Shown: positions 51,067-60,340 of the stretch, piece after piece | Layout: the number at the start of each line of letters is the position of its first letter | How positions within the stretch are numbered: the stretch's first letter is position 1 | Assembly: GCF_016865365.1 (NCBI RefSeq) | Contig: NZ_AP024469.1 | Span: 3,378,501-3,442,500, forward strand | Direction of reading: 5' to 3' | Origin: Geobacter sp. SVR | GTDB taxonomy: Bacteria; Desulfobacterota; Desulfuromonadia; Geobacterales; Pseudopelobacteraceae | DNA: 64,000 nt | Translations under genes and position numbers: made by a program | The notes under the pieces: model-generated | The model's database searches: none | What the model was told of the DNA's origin: nothing | What the model saw: only the letters and a program-made list of their open reading frames with translations

Positions 51067-51558
51067 ATGGGATGTCGAGGCCTTTTTAAGCCGATCGTAT
51101 TTTTATCATTTCTCCTGATGGTGCTGTGGGGTACTCCTCTGCCCGGGTGGACGGCAACCGCTCCGCTCAGGCTGCCCAAGGGGCAGACCGTCTATGTGCC
51201 GGTCTACTCCAATGTCTTCACCGGTCCCAGAAAGCTCCCCTTTCAACTGGCAGCGACCCTGAGCATCCGCAATACCGACCCCTCGGCCTCCTTCCGGGTC
51301 ACCACGATCGATTACTACGACACCAGCGGCAAGCTGGTCCGCAGCAATCTCGAAAAGCCGGTTACCCTGGGCCCGTTGGCATCCACCTTTGTGCACATCG
51401 AGGAAAAGGACAACAGCGGAGGATTCGGGGCCAACTTCATCGTCAGGTGGAGTGCCGACAGGGCGATCAACGCCCCGATCATCGAGTGCGTTATGATCGG
51501 AGCCACCTCAGGCCAGGGAATTTCCTTTGTCACTTCGGGCCAGGAGATAAAGGAGTAA
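51067..51558 (+). CDS. DUF3124 family secreted protein
   Basis: A 163-residue protein with a signal peptide (~1-28) and a beta-rich body matching DUF3124: GQTVYVPVYSNVFTGPRK, LAATLSIRNTDPSASFRV, DYYDTSGKLVR and FIVRWSADRAINAPIIECVM. Function unknown; it is probably periplasmic. The ATG at 51067 has AAAGGGG about seven bases upstream; a TTG at 51061 is less likely. It stands 156 bases before a K+/H+ antiporter gene, and whether the two are linked is unclear. Confidence 0.85.
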   Translation: MGCRGLFKPIVFLSFLLMVLWGTPLPGWTATAPLRLPKGQTVYVPVYSNVFTGPRKLPFQLAATLSIRNTDPSASFRVTTIDYYDTSGKLVRSNLEKPVTLGPLASTFVHIEEKDNSGGFGANFIVRWSADRAINAPIIECVMIGATSGQGISFVTSGQEIKE

Positions 51559-51714
51559 CCTGCATCAACGCAGCACGAAAACCGGCAACTGTAGAATGGC
51601 CTTGTCCCTCACTTTCCGGGCCTTTCGCAGGACTTCGACCCTATACAGAAACCAAACCGCCATCGACACGGCAGTGGACTGTGAACCGTTCGCGGCGGCT
51701 ACAAGGAACCCGGT

Positions 51715-53460
51715 ATGCACGAACTTGAACTCATCATGACAATAACGGGCGGTTTTACGGCAGCGCTGCTCTTCGGCTACCTGACCCATCGCCTCGGCAT
51801 GTCCTCCATAGTCGGCTACCTGCTGGCCGGCATTGCTGTCGGAGCACATACCCCCGGTTTTGTGGCCAATCGCGCCATGGCCGAACAGTTCGCCGAAATC
51901 GGCGTCATCCTGCTCATGTTCGGCGTCGGCCTGCAGTTCCACGCCAAGGAACTGTTGGATGTGCGACGGGTGGCTGTCCCGGGGGCCGTGTGCCAGAGCG
52001 CCGTAGCCACTCTGCTGAGCTGCCTGATGGCGCACTGGCTAGGATGGAGCTGGTCAGCCGGCATCGTCTTCGGCTTTGCGGTATCGGTCGCCAGCACGGT
52101 GGTGCTGCTGCGCGTGCTGGTGGACAACAACGTGCTTCATACTCCCACCGGCCACATCGCCATTGGCTGGCTGGTGGTCGAGGACATCTTCACGGTCTTC
52201 CTGCTGGTGATCCTTCCGGTACTCTTCGGCGCGGGTGCAGCCGGCGCCGGCAACCTTCCCGCCGCCGTGGCCATCTCACTGGTCAAGATCGCCCTGCTGG
52301 TCGCGCTGACGTTCTTTGCCGGCGGCCGCCTGATCCCCTGGCTTCTGGAAAAGGTGGCCGCCACCCATTCCAAGGAACTTTTCACCCTGACGGTCCTGGT
52401 TCTGGCCCTGGGGATTGCGGTGGGGTCCGCGAAGGTATTCGGCGTGTCCATGGCTTTAGGGGCCTTTCTGGCCGGCATGGTGGTGCGGCAATCGGATTTC
52501 AGCTTCCGGGCCGCGACCGAGGCCCTGCCGATGCGGGACGCCTTTGCGGTGCTGTTCTTCGTTTCGGTGGGGATGCTGTTCAATCCGGCTCACCTGGTGA
52601 ACGAACCGGTCCTCGTATCTGCCACCGTGGTAATCATCCTGGTGGGGAAACCGCTGGCAGCGCTGGCAATTGTCCTGGCACTCGGCTATGCGCCGCACGT
52701 CGCCCTCTCCATTGCGGTGGCCCTGGCCCAGATCGGAGAGTTTTCGTTCATTCTGGCCACTGTGGGAAGGGAACTGGGAGTCCTGGGTGAGACCGCAGCC
52801 AATACGCTGGTGGCTGCATCGATCATCTCCATCGGCCTCAATCCGCTGCTGTACCGCCTGATCGCCCCCCTGGAGAATCGGCTCAAACATACCGGTTTCT
52901 GGCAGATGCTGGAGAGGCGGTCTAAACAGGGAGCCTCGCCGGATCAGATCAAGGTGGGTAACATGCCGGTGTCCCAAAATCGTGCGGTGGTGGTGGGATA
53001 CGGGCCCACCGGCAGGATGCTGGTGCGCCTGCTGGGCGAAAACGGGATCGAGCCGGTGGTGGTCGAATTGAATCTGGCTACCTTTCGCCAGCTCCAGGCC
53101 GAAGGAATGGCGTCCATCTACGGCGACGCCACACTTCAGGAGACTCTGCAAGCTGCCGGGGTCGGGAGTGCCGCTTTTCTGATTCTCACCTCAGCCGGGA
53201 TGCAGGGGGGCGATGAGGTGATCCGCGTATCGCGGAGTCTCAACCCCAGGCTGCGCATCATCGCACGCTCGGCCTACCTGAGGGATATTCCGGCCCTGTG
53301 CCAGGCCGGAGCCGACGCGGTTTTCTCCGGCGAGGGCGAAATTGCTCTCAACATGACCGAGCACATGCTGCGCAGGCTCGGTGCCACCGACGAACAGATC
53401 GACCGGGAACGGGGGCGGGTCAGGGCAGAGCTGTCGGGGATGTCCGCAACAGGTACATAA
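51715..53460 (+). CDS. CPA2-type K+/H+ antiporter with TrkA-N domain (YbaL/KefB-like)
   Basis: A 581-residue protein. About 12 membrane segments (1-~390) include LLAGIAVGAHTPGF, EIGVILLMFGVGLQFHAKEL and DIFTVFLLVILP of the Na+/H+ exchanger fold. The cytoplasmic RCK/TrkA-N domain starts near residue 422 (RAVVVGYGPTGRMLVRLLG) and has a Rossmann GxGxxG that binds NAD(H). It probably expels K+ in exchange for H+. The TrkA-C domain is absent, as in YbaL. A second antiporter starts 18 bases downstream. Confidence 0.9.
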   Translation: MHELELIMTITGGFTAALLFGYLTHRLGMSSIVGYLLAGIAVGAHTPGFVANRAMAEQFAEIGVILLMFGVGLQFHAKELLDVRRVAVPGAVCQSAVATLLSCLMAHWLGWSWSAGIVFGFAVSVASTVVLLRVLVDNNVLHTPTGHIAIGWLVVEDIFTVFLLVILPVLFGAGAAGAGNLPAAVAISLVKIALLVALTFFAGGRLIPWLLEKVAATHSKELFTLTVLVLALGIAVGSAKVFGVSMALGAFLAGMVVRQSDFSFRAATEALPMRDAFAVLFFVSVGMLFNPAHLVNEPVLVSATVVIILVGKPLAALAIVLALGYAPHVALSIAVALAQIGEFSFILATVGRELGVLGETAANTLVAASIISIGLNPLLYRLIAPLENRLKHTGFWQMLERRSKQGASPDQIKVGNMPVSQNRAVVVGYGPTGRMLVRLLGENGIEPVVVELNLATFRQLQAEGMASIYGDATLQETLQAAGVGSAAFLILTSAGMQGGDEVIRVSRSLNPRLRIIARSAYLRDIPALCQAGADAVFSGEGEIALNMTEHMLRRLGATDEQIDRERGRVRAELSGMSATGT

Positions 53461-53478
53461 ACTCTACGAGGGATATAC

Positions 53479-55455
53479 ATGCCATACGCAGCACTGCAGG
53501 ATGTCGAAATTCTTTTCGGATTGGCCCTGATAACGGTAGTCCTGTTCCGGTACCTGAAATTTCCCACCATCATCGGCTTCCTGGCCACCGGTATACTGGC
53601 CGGACCGCACTCGATGGCCTTCATCAAAGACACCCATCAGGTCGAGCAGATGGCGGAGATCGGGGTCGTCCTGCTGCTGTTCACCATCGGCATCGAACTT
53701 TCCCTGAAGGAACTGATGCGCATCAAGCACCTGGTACTGTGGGGGGGCGGGCTGCAGGTGCTGATCACGATCCTGGCGGTGGCGGCCATCGGTACGGCGT
53801 TCGGTTTTTCCGGCCCTCAGTCTACCTTTTTCGGCTTCCTGGTGGCGCTCTCCAGCACCGCCATCCTGATGAAACTGCTGATCGATGCCGGCCAGTCCGA
53901 TACTCCGCACGGCAAAATGTCCATGGGGATCCTGATCTTCCAGGACCTGTGCATCGTGCCGCTGATGCTGCTGACCCCTTCGCTGGCAGGCAACGGCCAG
54001 GGGCTGCAGGGCATCCTGATCATCAGCGCCAAGGCAGGGGCTGTTGTTCTCACGGCCCACTACAGCGCCCGTTTCCTGGTGCCGTGGATCTTCAAGCAGG
54101 TCGTCAGGACCAGAAGCCGTGAACTCTTTATCCTGACCATCATCGTCATTGGTCTGGGCACGGCCTGGCTGACGGCCCTGGCAGGCCTTTCGCTGGCAAT
54201 GGGCGCGTTTATCGCCGGCCTGGCGATCTCCGAATCCGAGTACAGCCATCAGGCCTTGAGCGACATAATCCCCTTCCGGGAGGCCTTTATCAGCCTCTTT
54301 TTCATCACGGTTGGGATGCTGCTGGACCCGGCCATTGTTGTCAGATATCCGCTGCTGATCCTCTCCCTGGTGGTGACCATCCTGCTGGTCAAAACGCTCA
54401 TCACCACCGGGGCCGCCATGGCACTGGGTGTGCCGATGCGGATCGCCGTCATCGCAGCACTCTCCCTGGCTCAGATCGGTGAATTTTCGTTCGTATTGTC
54501 CCAGGCCGGCGTCAAGTTCGGCCTGCTGACACCGGAGCTGTACCAGATCTTCCTGGCCGCCTCCATCGCCACCATGGGACTGACGCCGGTCTGCCTCAAA
54601 ATCGCCCCCCACCTGGCCAACGGATTAGTCGCCCTGCTGCCGCACCGTCTGACGCGCGGCAGAGGAGTGCTGTCCAATCACGTCAAGCCATCGATCCTGA
54701 GCGATCATGTCATCATTGTCGGTTACGGCGTAAACGGCAAAAATCTGGCGCGGGTACTGAAAAATCTCGACATCCGGCACATCATCGTCGAAACGAATCC
54801 CTTCACGGTCAAGAAAGAGGGCAGAAAAGGAAAGATGATCATCTTCGGGGATGCCTCCAAGCAGGAGGTGCTGGAACATGCCCGCATCGAAACGGCACGC
54901 GCGATGGTGATAGCGATTTCCGACGCCGCTGCCAGCAGAAGGGTCGCGGCCCTGGCGCGGCAACAGAATCCCACGCTCCACATCATCGTCAGGACCCGCT
55001 ACATCCTGGAGGTGGAACCGCTGTACAAGCTGGGGGTCAACGAAGTCATCCCCGAGGAATTCGAGACGTCGATCGAGATCCTCTCCCGGGTGCTGCGGAA
55101 TTATCTCGTGCCCCACGACGAGATCGAACGCTGCGTCAGCGACGTGCGCAGCGATGGGTACGAGATGCTGCGCTCCATCAGCCGGCGGCACAGCCATGCC
55201 GTGGGCATCAGCGGTTTTCTGTCGGGCGCCGAGATCGCCTCCTTCCGGTTGAAGCATGGTTCCATCCTGGAAGGTAAGCCCCTGCGGGAAGGCACCATCA
55301 GAAGCCTGTCCGGGGCAACCGTACTGGTGATCAAGCGGGATTCCGAGGTCGTGCCAAACCCCGATCCGGTCTGGGAACTGCGCAAAGACGACCTGCTCCT
55401 GCTGCTGGGAACGCCCCAGCAGCTCGCGGTGGCCAGGGGGCTGTTCGAGGCCTGA
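53479..55455 (+). CDS. CPA2-type K+/H+ antiporter with TrkA-N and TrkA-C domains (KefC-like)
   Basis: A 658-residue protein. The exchanger domain (1-~385) has FLATGILAGPHSMAFI and EIGVVLLLFTIGIELSLKEL. TrkA-N begins near 409 (DHVIIVGYGVNGKNLARVL) and a TrkA-C domain occupies ~575-655 (LEGKPLREGTIRSLSG, DDLLLLLGTPQQL). It starts 18 bases after the other antiporter gene, so the two are one operon; they are diverged, not recent duplicates. A role in pH and osmotic balance is likely. Confidence 0.92.
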   Translation: MPYAALQDVEILFGLALITVVLFRYLKFPTIIGFLATGILAGPHSMAFIKDTHQVEQMAEIGVVLLLFTIGIELSLKELMRIKHLVLWGGGLQVLITILAVAAIGTAFGFSGPQSTFFGFLVALSSTAILMKLLIDAGQSDTPHGKMSMGILIFQDLCIVPLMLLTPSLAGNGQGLQGILIISAKAGAVVLTAHYSARFLVPWIFKQVVRTRSRELFILTIIVIGLGTAWLTALAGLSLAMGAFIAGLAISESEYSHQALSDIIPFREAFISLFFITVGMLLDPAIVVRYPLLILSLVVTILLVKTLITTGAAMALGVPMRIAVIAALSLAQIGEFSFVLSQAGVKFGLLTPELYQIFLAASIATMGLTPVCLKIAPHLANGLVALLPHRLTRGRGVLSNHVKPSILSDHVIIVGYGVNGKNLARVLKNLDIRHIIVETNPFTVKKEGRKGKMIIFGDASKQEVLEHARIETARAMVIAISDAAASRRVAALARQQNPTLHIIVRTRYILEVEPLYKLGVNEVIPEEFETSIEILSRVLRNYLVPHDEIERCVSDVRSDGYEMLRSISRRHSHAVGISGFLSGAEIASFRLKHGSILEGKPLREGTIRSLSGATVLVIKRDSEVVPNPDPVWELRKDDLLLLLGTPQQLAVARGLFEA

Positions 55456-55522
55456 AGCCAGCTGGCGTTGCATCGGACTGTTATGTTTAAATCTAATGTA
55501 ATACTATCCTTGAGGGGGTTAC

Positions 55523-56446
55523 ATGAAGTCATATCAGGCAGGAACAGTATTTGCTCTGTTAGCTGCATTGTGGAATGCTTCGGTGGGAATCCTCAGCAAG
55601 GATATTTTTCAATACGACATCCCCCCGGTCTCGGTGGCCTTCTATAAATGCTTGCTTGCCTTGCTTGTCCTCTCGGTGCTGATTGTATGTGACAGGAACA
55701 AGCTGAATCAGGTTGCCCAGCTCGCCAAAAGCTTACCCCAAATTATTGCCTGTTCTTTTTGCGGAATATTCGTCCTCTACTTCTTTGAGACAAAAGCATA
55801 CGAATTCACCACTGTATCGATGGTGGTATTCGTATTGCTCGGCACCTCGGCGGTGACTTCATTCGCATTCAGTTCCTATCTCCTCAAAGAAGGCAAAAAC
55901 CTGCATCAGATTGCCGGTCTCTGCATCGCACTGATGGGCCTGGGAATAATGTATTGGTCCAACCTTCAGCAGGGACATCCGCAGGGGATCGTGCTCGCAG
56001 GTATCGCAGGCGGTGGATACGGACTATTTCTCGTTCTGGTGAAAAAATTCAACTTTGATGCAACAATAGCTCTGCTCTGGTGGTTATTGGCATTCGGCTG
56101 CCTGTTCCTGCTTGGACCGTTCCTGGCGTCTGGCCCTACGCTTCCCGCGTTACGCATGTATCCGAGCCTTCTGGTTCTCGCATTGCTGCCGACCATAGGA
56201 GGGTTTTACTGCACTACAAAAGCCCTTACACTTTTGGATGCCAGTAAGGTCCAAGTGATCGAACTGTCCGAACCCCTGTTCGCCTCGTTACTTGCGTTCA
56301 TTTTTCTTCGCGAGGTTTTGCAGGTGAATGAAGCAACAGGGGGAATACTGATCCTGTTCGCGATTTATATCTCTAACAGATCATTCGAGTATGTCATCGC
56401 TAGGGAGAATGGGATAGCCCCTCTCAGGGATGACTCCAACGGATGA
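55523..56446 (+). CDS. EamA/DMT superfamily transporter
   Basis: A 307-residue protein with ten predicted membrane segments in two EamA halves; FALLAALWNASVGILSKDIF begins the first and GIVLAGIAGGGYGLFLVLVK the second, and KVQVIELSEPLFASLLAFIF is the typical late block. It exports or imports small metabolites; the substrate cannot be told. GAGGGGG precedes the ATG at 55523. Codon use is somewhat more AT-rich than in the antiporter genes upstream. It appears to be a separate transcription unit. Confidence 0.9.
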   Translation: MKSYQAGTVFALLAALWNASVGILSKDIFQYDIPPVSVAFYKCLLALLVLSVLIVCDRNKLNQVAQLAKSLPQIIACSFCGIFVLYFFETKAYEFTTVSMVVFVLLGTSAVTSFAFSSYLLKEGKNLHQIAGLCIALMGLGIMYWSNLQQGHPQGIVLAGIAGGGYGLFLVLVKKFNFDATIALLWWLLAFGCLFLLGPFLASGPTLPALRMYPSLLVLALLPTIGGFYCTTKALTLLDASKVQVIELSEPLFASLLAFIFLREVLQVNEATGGILILFAIYISNRSFEYVIARENGIAPLRDDSNG

Positions 56447-56596
56447 GCTTTACTCTTCGTTCAAATCACGACTATGGCTGTGTTAGCGGTTTATTGCCAG
56501 TTCGGTGTTTGCCCCCTCCCGCCTCCTCTTACTTTAAGCGTTGCACATATCAATGGTCGGGTTTGCAGAATGTGATTTACTCGGTACCTTCTCACC

Positions 56597-57562
56597 ATGG
56601 CTAGAAAACCCAGAATTCATTATCCCGGAGCCTGTTACCACGTGATTCTGCGTGGCAACGCCCGACAGGACATCTTCTTCGAGGACGGGGATCGCTTCCG
56701 CTTCTACCTCCTCATGCAGGAAGGAGTGGAACGTTATCAGTATCGAGTGCATGCCTTCTGTCTCATGTCCAACCACATCCATCTTCTGGTTCAAGTGTCA
56801 GATGTCCCTCTGTCACGTATCATGCAAAACCTCTCTTTCCGCTATACCCGCTGGGCCAACTGGCGACAGGGGAAATCAGGCCATCTCTTCCAGGGGCGAT
56901 TCAAAGCAGTTCTGGTGGATGCGGATGCGTACCTGGCCGAGCTGGTGCGCTACCTGCACCTGAATCCCGTGCGAGTCGGGATTGCCGTCGATCCGCTTGC
57001 GTATCCCTGGAGCAGCCATCACGCTTACTGCGGAAAGGAGACGATACCGTGGCTCTGTACCGACTTCGTGCTGCACGGTTTCGACAAGCATTCCGACACG
57101 GCCCGGAAAAGATTCGGTGGATTCGTTCTCGATGGCCTGGCCGGGGGGCACCGTCCCGAGTTCCATGGTCACGGGAGTGCCGACAGCCGTCTGTTGGGTG
57201 ACGAGTCATTTGCGGAACGGGTGCTGAATGACAATGATGGGATTCCACCGGGCAGGATGGGTATCAGGGAACTGGTGTCGTCGGCCTGCCGGCACTATGG
57301 CGTCGATGAGGATGCGTTGGGGGAGAGAACTCACCGTGCCTCGCGCCTGCGGGCGATGATTGCATGGCTGGCACTGGACACGGAGGGATGTACGTTGACG
57401 GAAGTTGCCAGCCTGACAGGACGTGACCTTTCCACATTGAGCAGCGCAGTGCGAAAACTCAGGGCAAAGGCGATTACGGATTCAAGTCTACTCGAAAAGC
57501 GCAGGGCGATTATGGAAACAAGGACGCACGTCTTACCCCGAAGTCCGACCTTCGAAGTGTGA
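56597..57562 (+). CDS. REP-associated tyrosine transposase-like protein (RAYT) with DnaA-like C-terminus
   Basis: A 321-residue protein. The N-terminal Y1 domain has YHVILRGNARQDIFF, the HUH motif in SNHIHLLVQ and the catalytic tyrosine in LVRYLHLNPVRVG. The C-terminal ~110 residues hold a helix-turn-helix resembling the DnaA C-terminal DNA-binding domain (LTEVASLTGRDLSTLSSAV), common in this RAYT group. Such proteins are thought to move or maintain palindromic REP sequences rather than a full IS. No terminal hairpins or tnpB are seen. It is unrelated to the IS200 transposase at 28889 beyond the shared fold. Confidence 0.92.
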   Translation: MARKPRIHYPGACYHVILRGNARQDIFFEDGDRFRFYLLMQEGVERYQYRVHAFCLMSNHIHLLVQVSDVPLSRIMQNLSFRYTRWANWRQGKSGHLFQGRFKAVLVDADAYLAELVRYLHLNPVRVGIAVDPLAYPWSSHHAYCGKETIPWLCTDFVLHGFDKHSDTARKRFGGFVLDGLAGGHRPEFHGHGSADSRLLGDESFAERVLNDNDGIPPGRMGIRELVSSACRHYGVDEDALGERTHRASRLRAMIAWLALDTEGCTLTEVASLTGRDLSTLSSAVRKLRAKAITDSSLLEKRRAIMETRTHVLPRSPTFEV

Positions 57563-57931
57563 CTCCCGCCGTTCAAATGTTCCCCTGCCTCAATGAAAGA
57601 AATCAAGGAGCTCAGGAAACCAACCGAGGCAACCATCACTCAATCAAAATCAACGGGGTCAGGCTTGCATTATTTGATTTATCTGGTAGCTTTCACTACC
57701 ATATCCACGCATCTTGGAGGATTAGCGAGTCGCCTGCATCGTCCGCTCCAGCGAAACACTTGGTACGTTGCTTCAGAAGTCAGTTTTATCACTAAAATCC
57801 TCGGGCTTCTTGTAATCCTCGTGCGTCAATCGGTTCGTCGATGGTGGCAATCGGCCCCTCCCATTCAGGTTTCAACCGTTTTGGCTATTTGAACAAGTCG
57901 ATCTCAAAACTTCATATGAATTAATGGAAAT
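57563..57931. other. Gap after the RAYT gene
   Basis: About 370 bases. It includes GGGGTCAGGCTTGCATTA near 57654-57671, a motif I associate from memory with RAYT-linked repeats in many genomes. The open frames here (57593-57892 and others) have no recognisable domain and no ribosome site and are not called as genes. Confidence 0.4.
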
Positions 57932-59101
57932 ATGACCACTCATCCGTTCTCCGATCTACCGTCCCATTTCCAATACATCCTCAAACATCGGCCATTCCGT
58001 TATGCCATAGCGGCGCTCCTCGTAGGGGCGGCCTATATGACAAGACTAAACTACTTTTACTGGTTCGGCCATCGTGCCCCCTTTGTCACATTCTATCCCG
58101 CCGTCTTGCTGGCCGCCTGGTACGGCGGTCTCCTCCCCGGAATTCTTGCGACAGTTCTGTCGGCCGCCATTGCCATTTATTATGTCATACCTCCCGTTCA
58201 CAGCCTGTGGCTCCATGATCAGGTTGACATTGTCCTTCTGACAGTTTTCATCGTATTCTGCGGACTGGTCTCTGGATCAATGGAACTGATGAAGCGATAC
58301 CGGCAGAGGGTTGACGAGCGAACGGCTGAGCTCGCCCGCGCGGTGGATTCGCTGCGGGAAGAATCAGCCGAGCGGGCTCTCGCGCTGGAGGAATTGCGGG
58401 AGAAGGACCGACTGATCATACAACAGAGCCGCCTGGCGGCGATGGGGGAGATGATCAGCTACATCGCCCATCAGTGGCGGCAGCCATTGAACAACCTTGG
58501 ACTGCTGGTCCAGCAATTGAAGGTCTACAACGACATGAGCAACCTGCATGAGCTGGACATCGGTGAAAATGTGGCAAAAGCGATGCAGGTCATCCAACAC
58601 ATGTCAAGAACGATCCGTGACTTCAGCGACTTCTTCAAGCCCGAAAAATCCAGGACAGATTTCAATGTGAGCGAGGCGATCCGGAAAACGGTAGGTCTGT
58701 TGGAGGCCGGGCTGGCAAGCCAGAATGTAACCATCCACATACGGGAAAATGGGCAGATGCCCTACTGTAATGGATATGAAAACGAATATGCCCAGGTGAT
58801 ACTGGTTATTCTGCAGAATGCCAAGGACATATGCGCAGAGCGCAGGATAAAGGATCCGACCATCACAATCTCCATCGCAGCGGTGAACGGGCGCTCAGCA
58901 GTAACCATTTCGGATAATGCCGGCGGCATTCCTGCAGCTATCATTGACCATGTCTTTGAGCCTTACTTCACGACAAAGGGGCCGGCCCATGGCACAGGAC
59001 TGGGCTTGTTCATGGCAAAGACGATAATCGAAAAAAACATGGGCGGGTCCCTCACAGTACATAATGTCGAGGGGGGCGCGGAATTCAGGATTGAAGTGTA
59101 G
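57932..59101 (+). CDS. Sensor histidine kinase with DUF4118 membrane domain
   Basis: A 389-residue kinase. The N-terminus has four membrane segments in a KdpD-type DUF4118 domain (APFVTFYPAVLLAAWYGGLL), then a coiled coil (~125-165), the phospho-acceptor histidine in IAHQWRQPLNNL, and an ATPase domain with ILQNAKDI (N box), ISDNAGGIP (G1) and GTGLGLFMAK (G2). No periplasmic sensor domain of note is present. There is no response regulator gene beside it, so it is an orphan kinase. The ATG at 57932 is the first good start of the frame. Confidence 0.92.
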   Translation: MTTHPFSDLPSHFQYILKHRPFRYAIAALLVGAAYMTRLNYFYWFGHRAPFVTFYPAVLLAAWYGGLLPGILATVLSAAIAIYYVIPPVHSLWLHDQVDIVLLTVFIVFCGLVSGSMELMKRYRQRVDERTAELARAVDSLREESAERALALEELREKDRLIIQQSRLAAMGEMISYIAHQWRQPLNNLGLLVQQLKVYNDMSNLHELDIGENVAKAMQVIQHMSRTIRDFSDFFKPEKSRTDFNVSEAIRKTVGLLEAGLASQNVTIHIRENGQMPYCNGYENEYAQVILVILQNAKDICAERRIKDPTITISIAAVNGRSAVTISDNAGGIPAAIIDHVFEPYFTTKGPAHGTGLGLFMAKTIIEKNMGGSLTVHNVEGGAEFRIEV

Positions 59102-59230
59102 CCGCACATTCACCTTGGAGCAGGGTGTCGCCTGATTCCGGTAAAAACTTCGGGCAGGGGCGATTACGGATTCACAGGCATTGTACGGCGTAATTGGATA
59201 CAAGCCGCCGTACCGCTTGCTCAGCGGACC

Positions 59231-59395
59231 TCAGTGCCCGATCTTCTTGGTCTTCAGGCCGCACAGAGGGCAGCGCTTCTCCGCCACAGGGCGCCGGCAC
59301 GTCTCGCACCAGTATCCGCAGGACTGATCGGTTTCGCAGCACGGGCACGGCTCACCGCTTTTGTCCCTGCCGCCGGCACACGGTTTATCCGTCAT
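59231..59395 (-). CDS. Small zinc-ribbon-like protein
   Basis: A 54-residue protein with nine cysteines arranged as likely metal ligands: GEPCPCCETDQSCGYWCETC and RCPLCGLKTKK. It probably binds one or two zinc ions. The ATG at 59395 has GGAAGGGG about eight bases upstream; the frame is open further but without such a site. It stands alone on the minus strand between the histidine kinase and the DUF5752 gene. Function unknown. Confidence 0.6.
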   Translation of the reverse strand: MTDKPCAGGRDKSGEPCPCCETDQSCGYWCETCRRPVAEKRCPLCGLKTKKIGH

Positions 59396-59686
59396 AGGAA
59401 ATTCCCCTTCCATCCTGTCTGCCCGGTCAGTTTCGAGCAACAGGCCTTTCTTTAAGTGTATCAAAGGGCCGGGGAGTCCGGCAATGCCCTGCGGAGCGAC
59501 TGCCGCAGACTCATGCCGGATACCTCGTGCCTGCCCTTCCTCCCTTCTGTTCACAAGTTTCCATTCCTTGCTATAATCTATAACGCGTAGAGATCAGCTT
59601 CGATCTTTCCTCGTAATCCTGTTCATTCCTGTGTTTATGCTCCAGCGGCGGCGCGCCTGCTGCTTCAGGTTGAAAGGATCCTCCCC

Positions 59687-60340
59687 ATGAAACCCTTCGA
59701 GATACGCGACTGTGCGCTGCTGACCCGTATGAGCGGCCTTTCGGCGGCTGTGAACCTGAGAGAACTGCGTGACCGGCTCGCCATCTGTAACCCGAATGTC
59801 ATCTACCATCACTTTTGTGAAACGCCCATGACCCCCACCTTCGACAACCCCGATTACCGCAACGACTTTGCCGTGTGGGTGAAACTGCACCTGGGGGATC
59901 GGGTGCTGGCCGAACGCCTCGGCATCCTGGATCCCTATCGCTTTCCCGATCTGGAGGACCTGCGGGCGGTAACAATCGACCTGATCGACGAGCGCCTGAG
60001 CGAGCTGTGGTACGTGCCTACCGCCCCCAATGGAGCGGAATTCCACTTTACCGAAGCCACCACCGTGGTGTTCGACACCGGGCGCAGGATCGAGCATCCG
60101 CGCGAGCTGGCAACGGCCATCAGGGGCATGACCAACAGCAGCATCTTCTTCCACTATCTCGAGGCACAGCGCCGGGAACCGCCGGGGATGGACGACTTTT
60201 CCTCATGGCTGCTCGAGTTCGGCGCAGAGTACGAGAAAGACATCATGGCGCTCTGTTCCATCGACTTCACCTTCTTCACCCTCTCCGAACTGAAAAGCGA
60301 GCTGGTCGGCCTGCTGTCGGCACGAGGAGAAACCCCATGA
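59687..60340 (+). CDS. DUF5752 family protein
   Basis: A 217-residue cytoplasmic protein matching DUF5752: FEIRDCALLTRMSG at the start, NVIYHHFCETPMTPTFDNPD, NDFAVWVKLHLGDRVLAERL, and the NSSIFFHYLEAQRR region. The family is found beside trehalose/glycogen-type genes, and its function is not known. Its stop overlaps the glycosyltransferase start by four bases, so the two are translationally coupled, which suggests they work together. Confidence 0.85.
   Translation: MKPFEIRDCALLTRMSGLSAAVNLRELRDRLAICNPNVIYHHFCETPMTPTFDNPDYRNDFAVWVKLHLGDRVLAERLGILDPYRFPDLEDLRAVTIDLIDERLSELWYVPTAPNGAEFHFTEATTVVFDTGRRIEHPRELATAIRGMTNSSIFFHYLEAQRREPPGMDDFSSWLLEFGAEYEKDIMALCSIDFTFFTLSELKSELVGLLSARGETP

Noticed and set aside
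57593-57892. Open frame of about 100 codons after the RAYT gene
   Set aside because: It overlaps another frame, has no ribosome site and contains the repeat-associated motif; likely non-coding.
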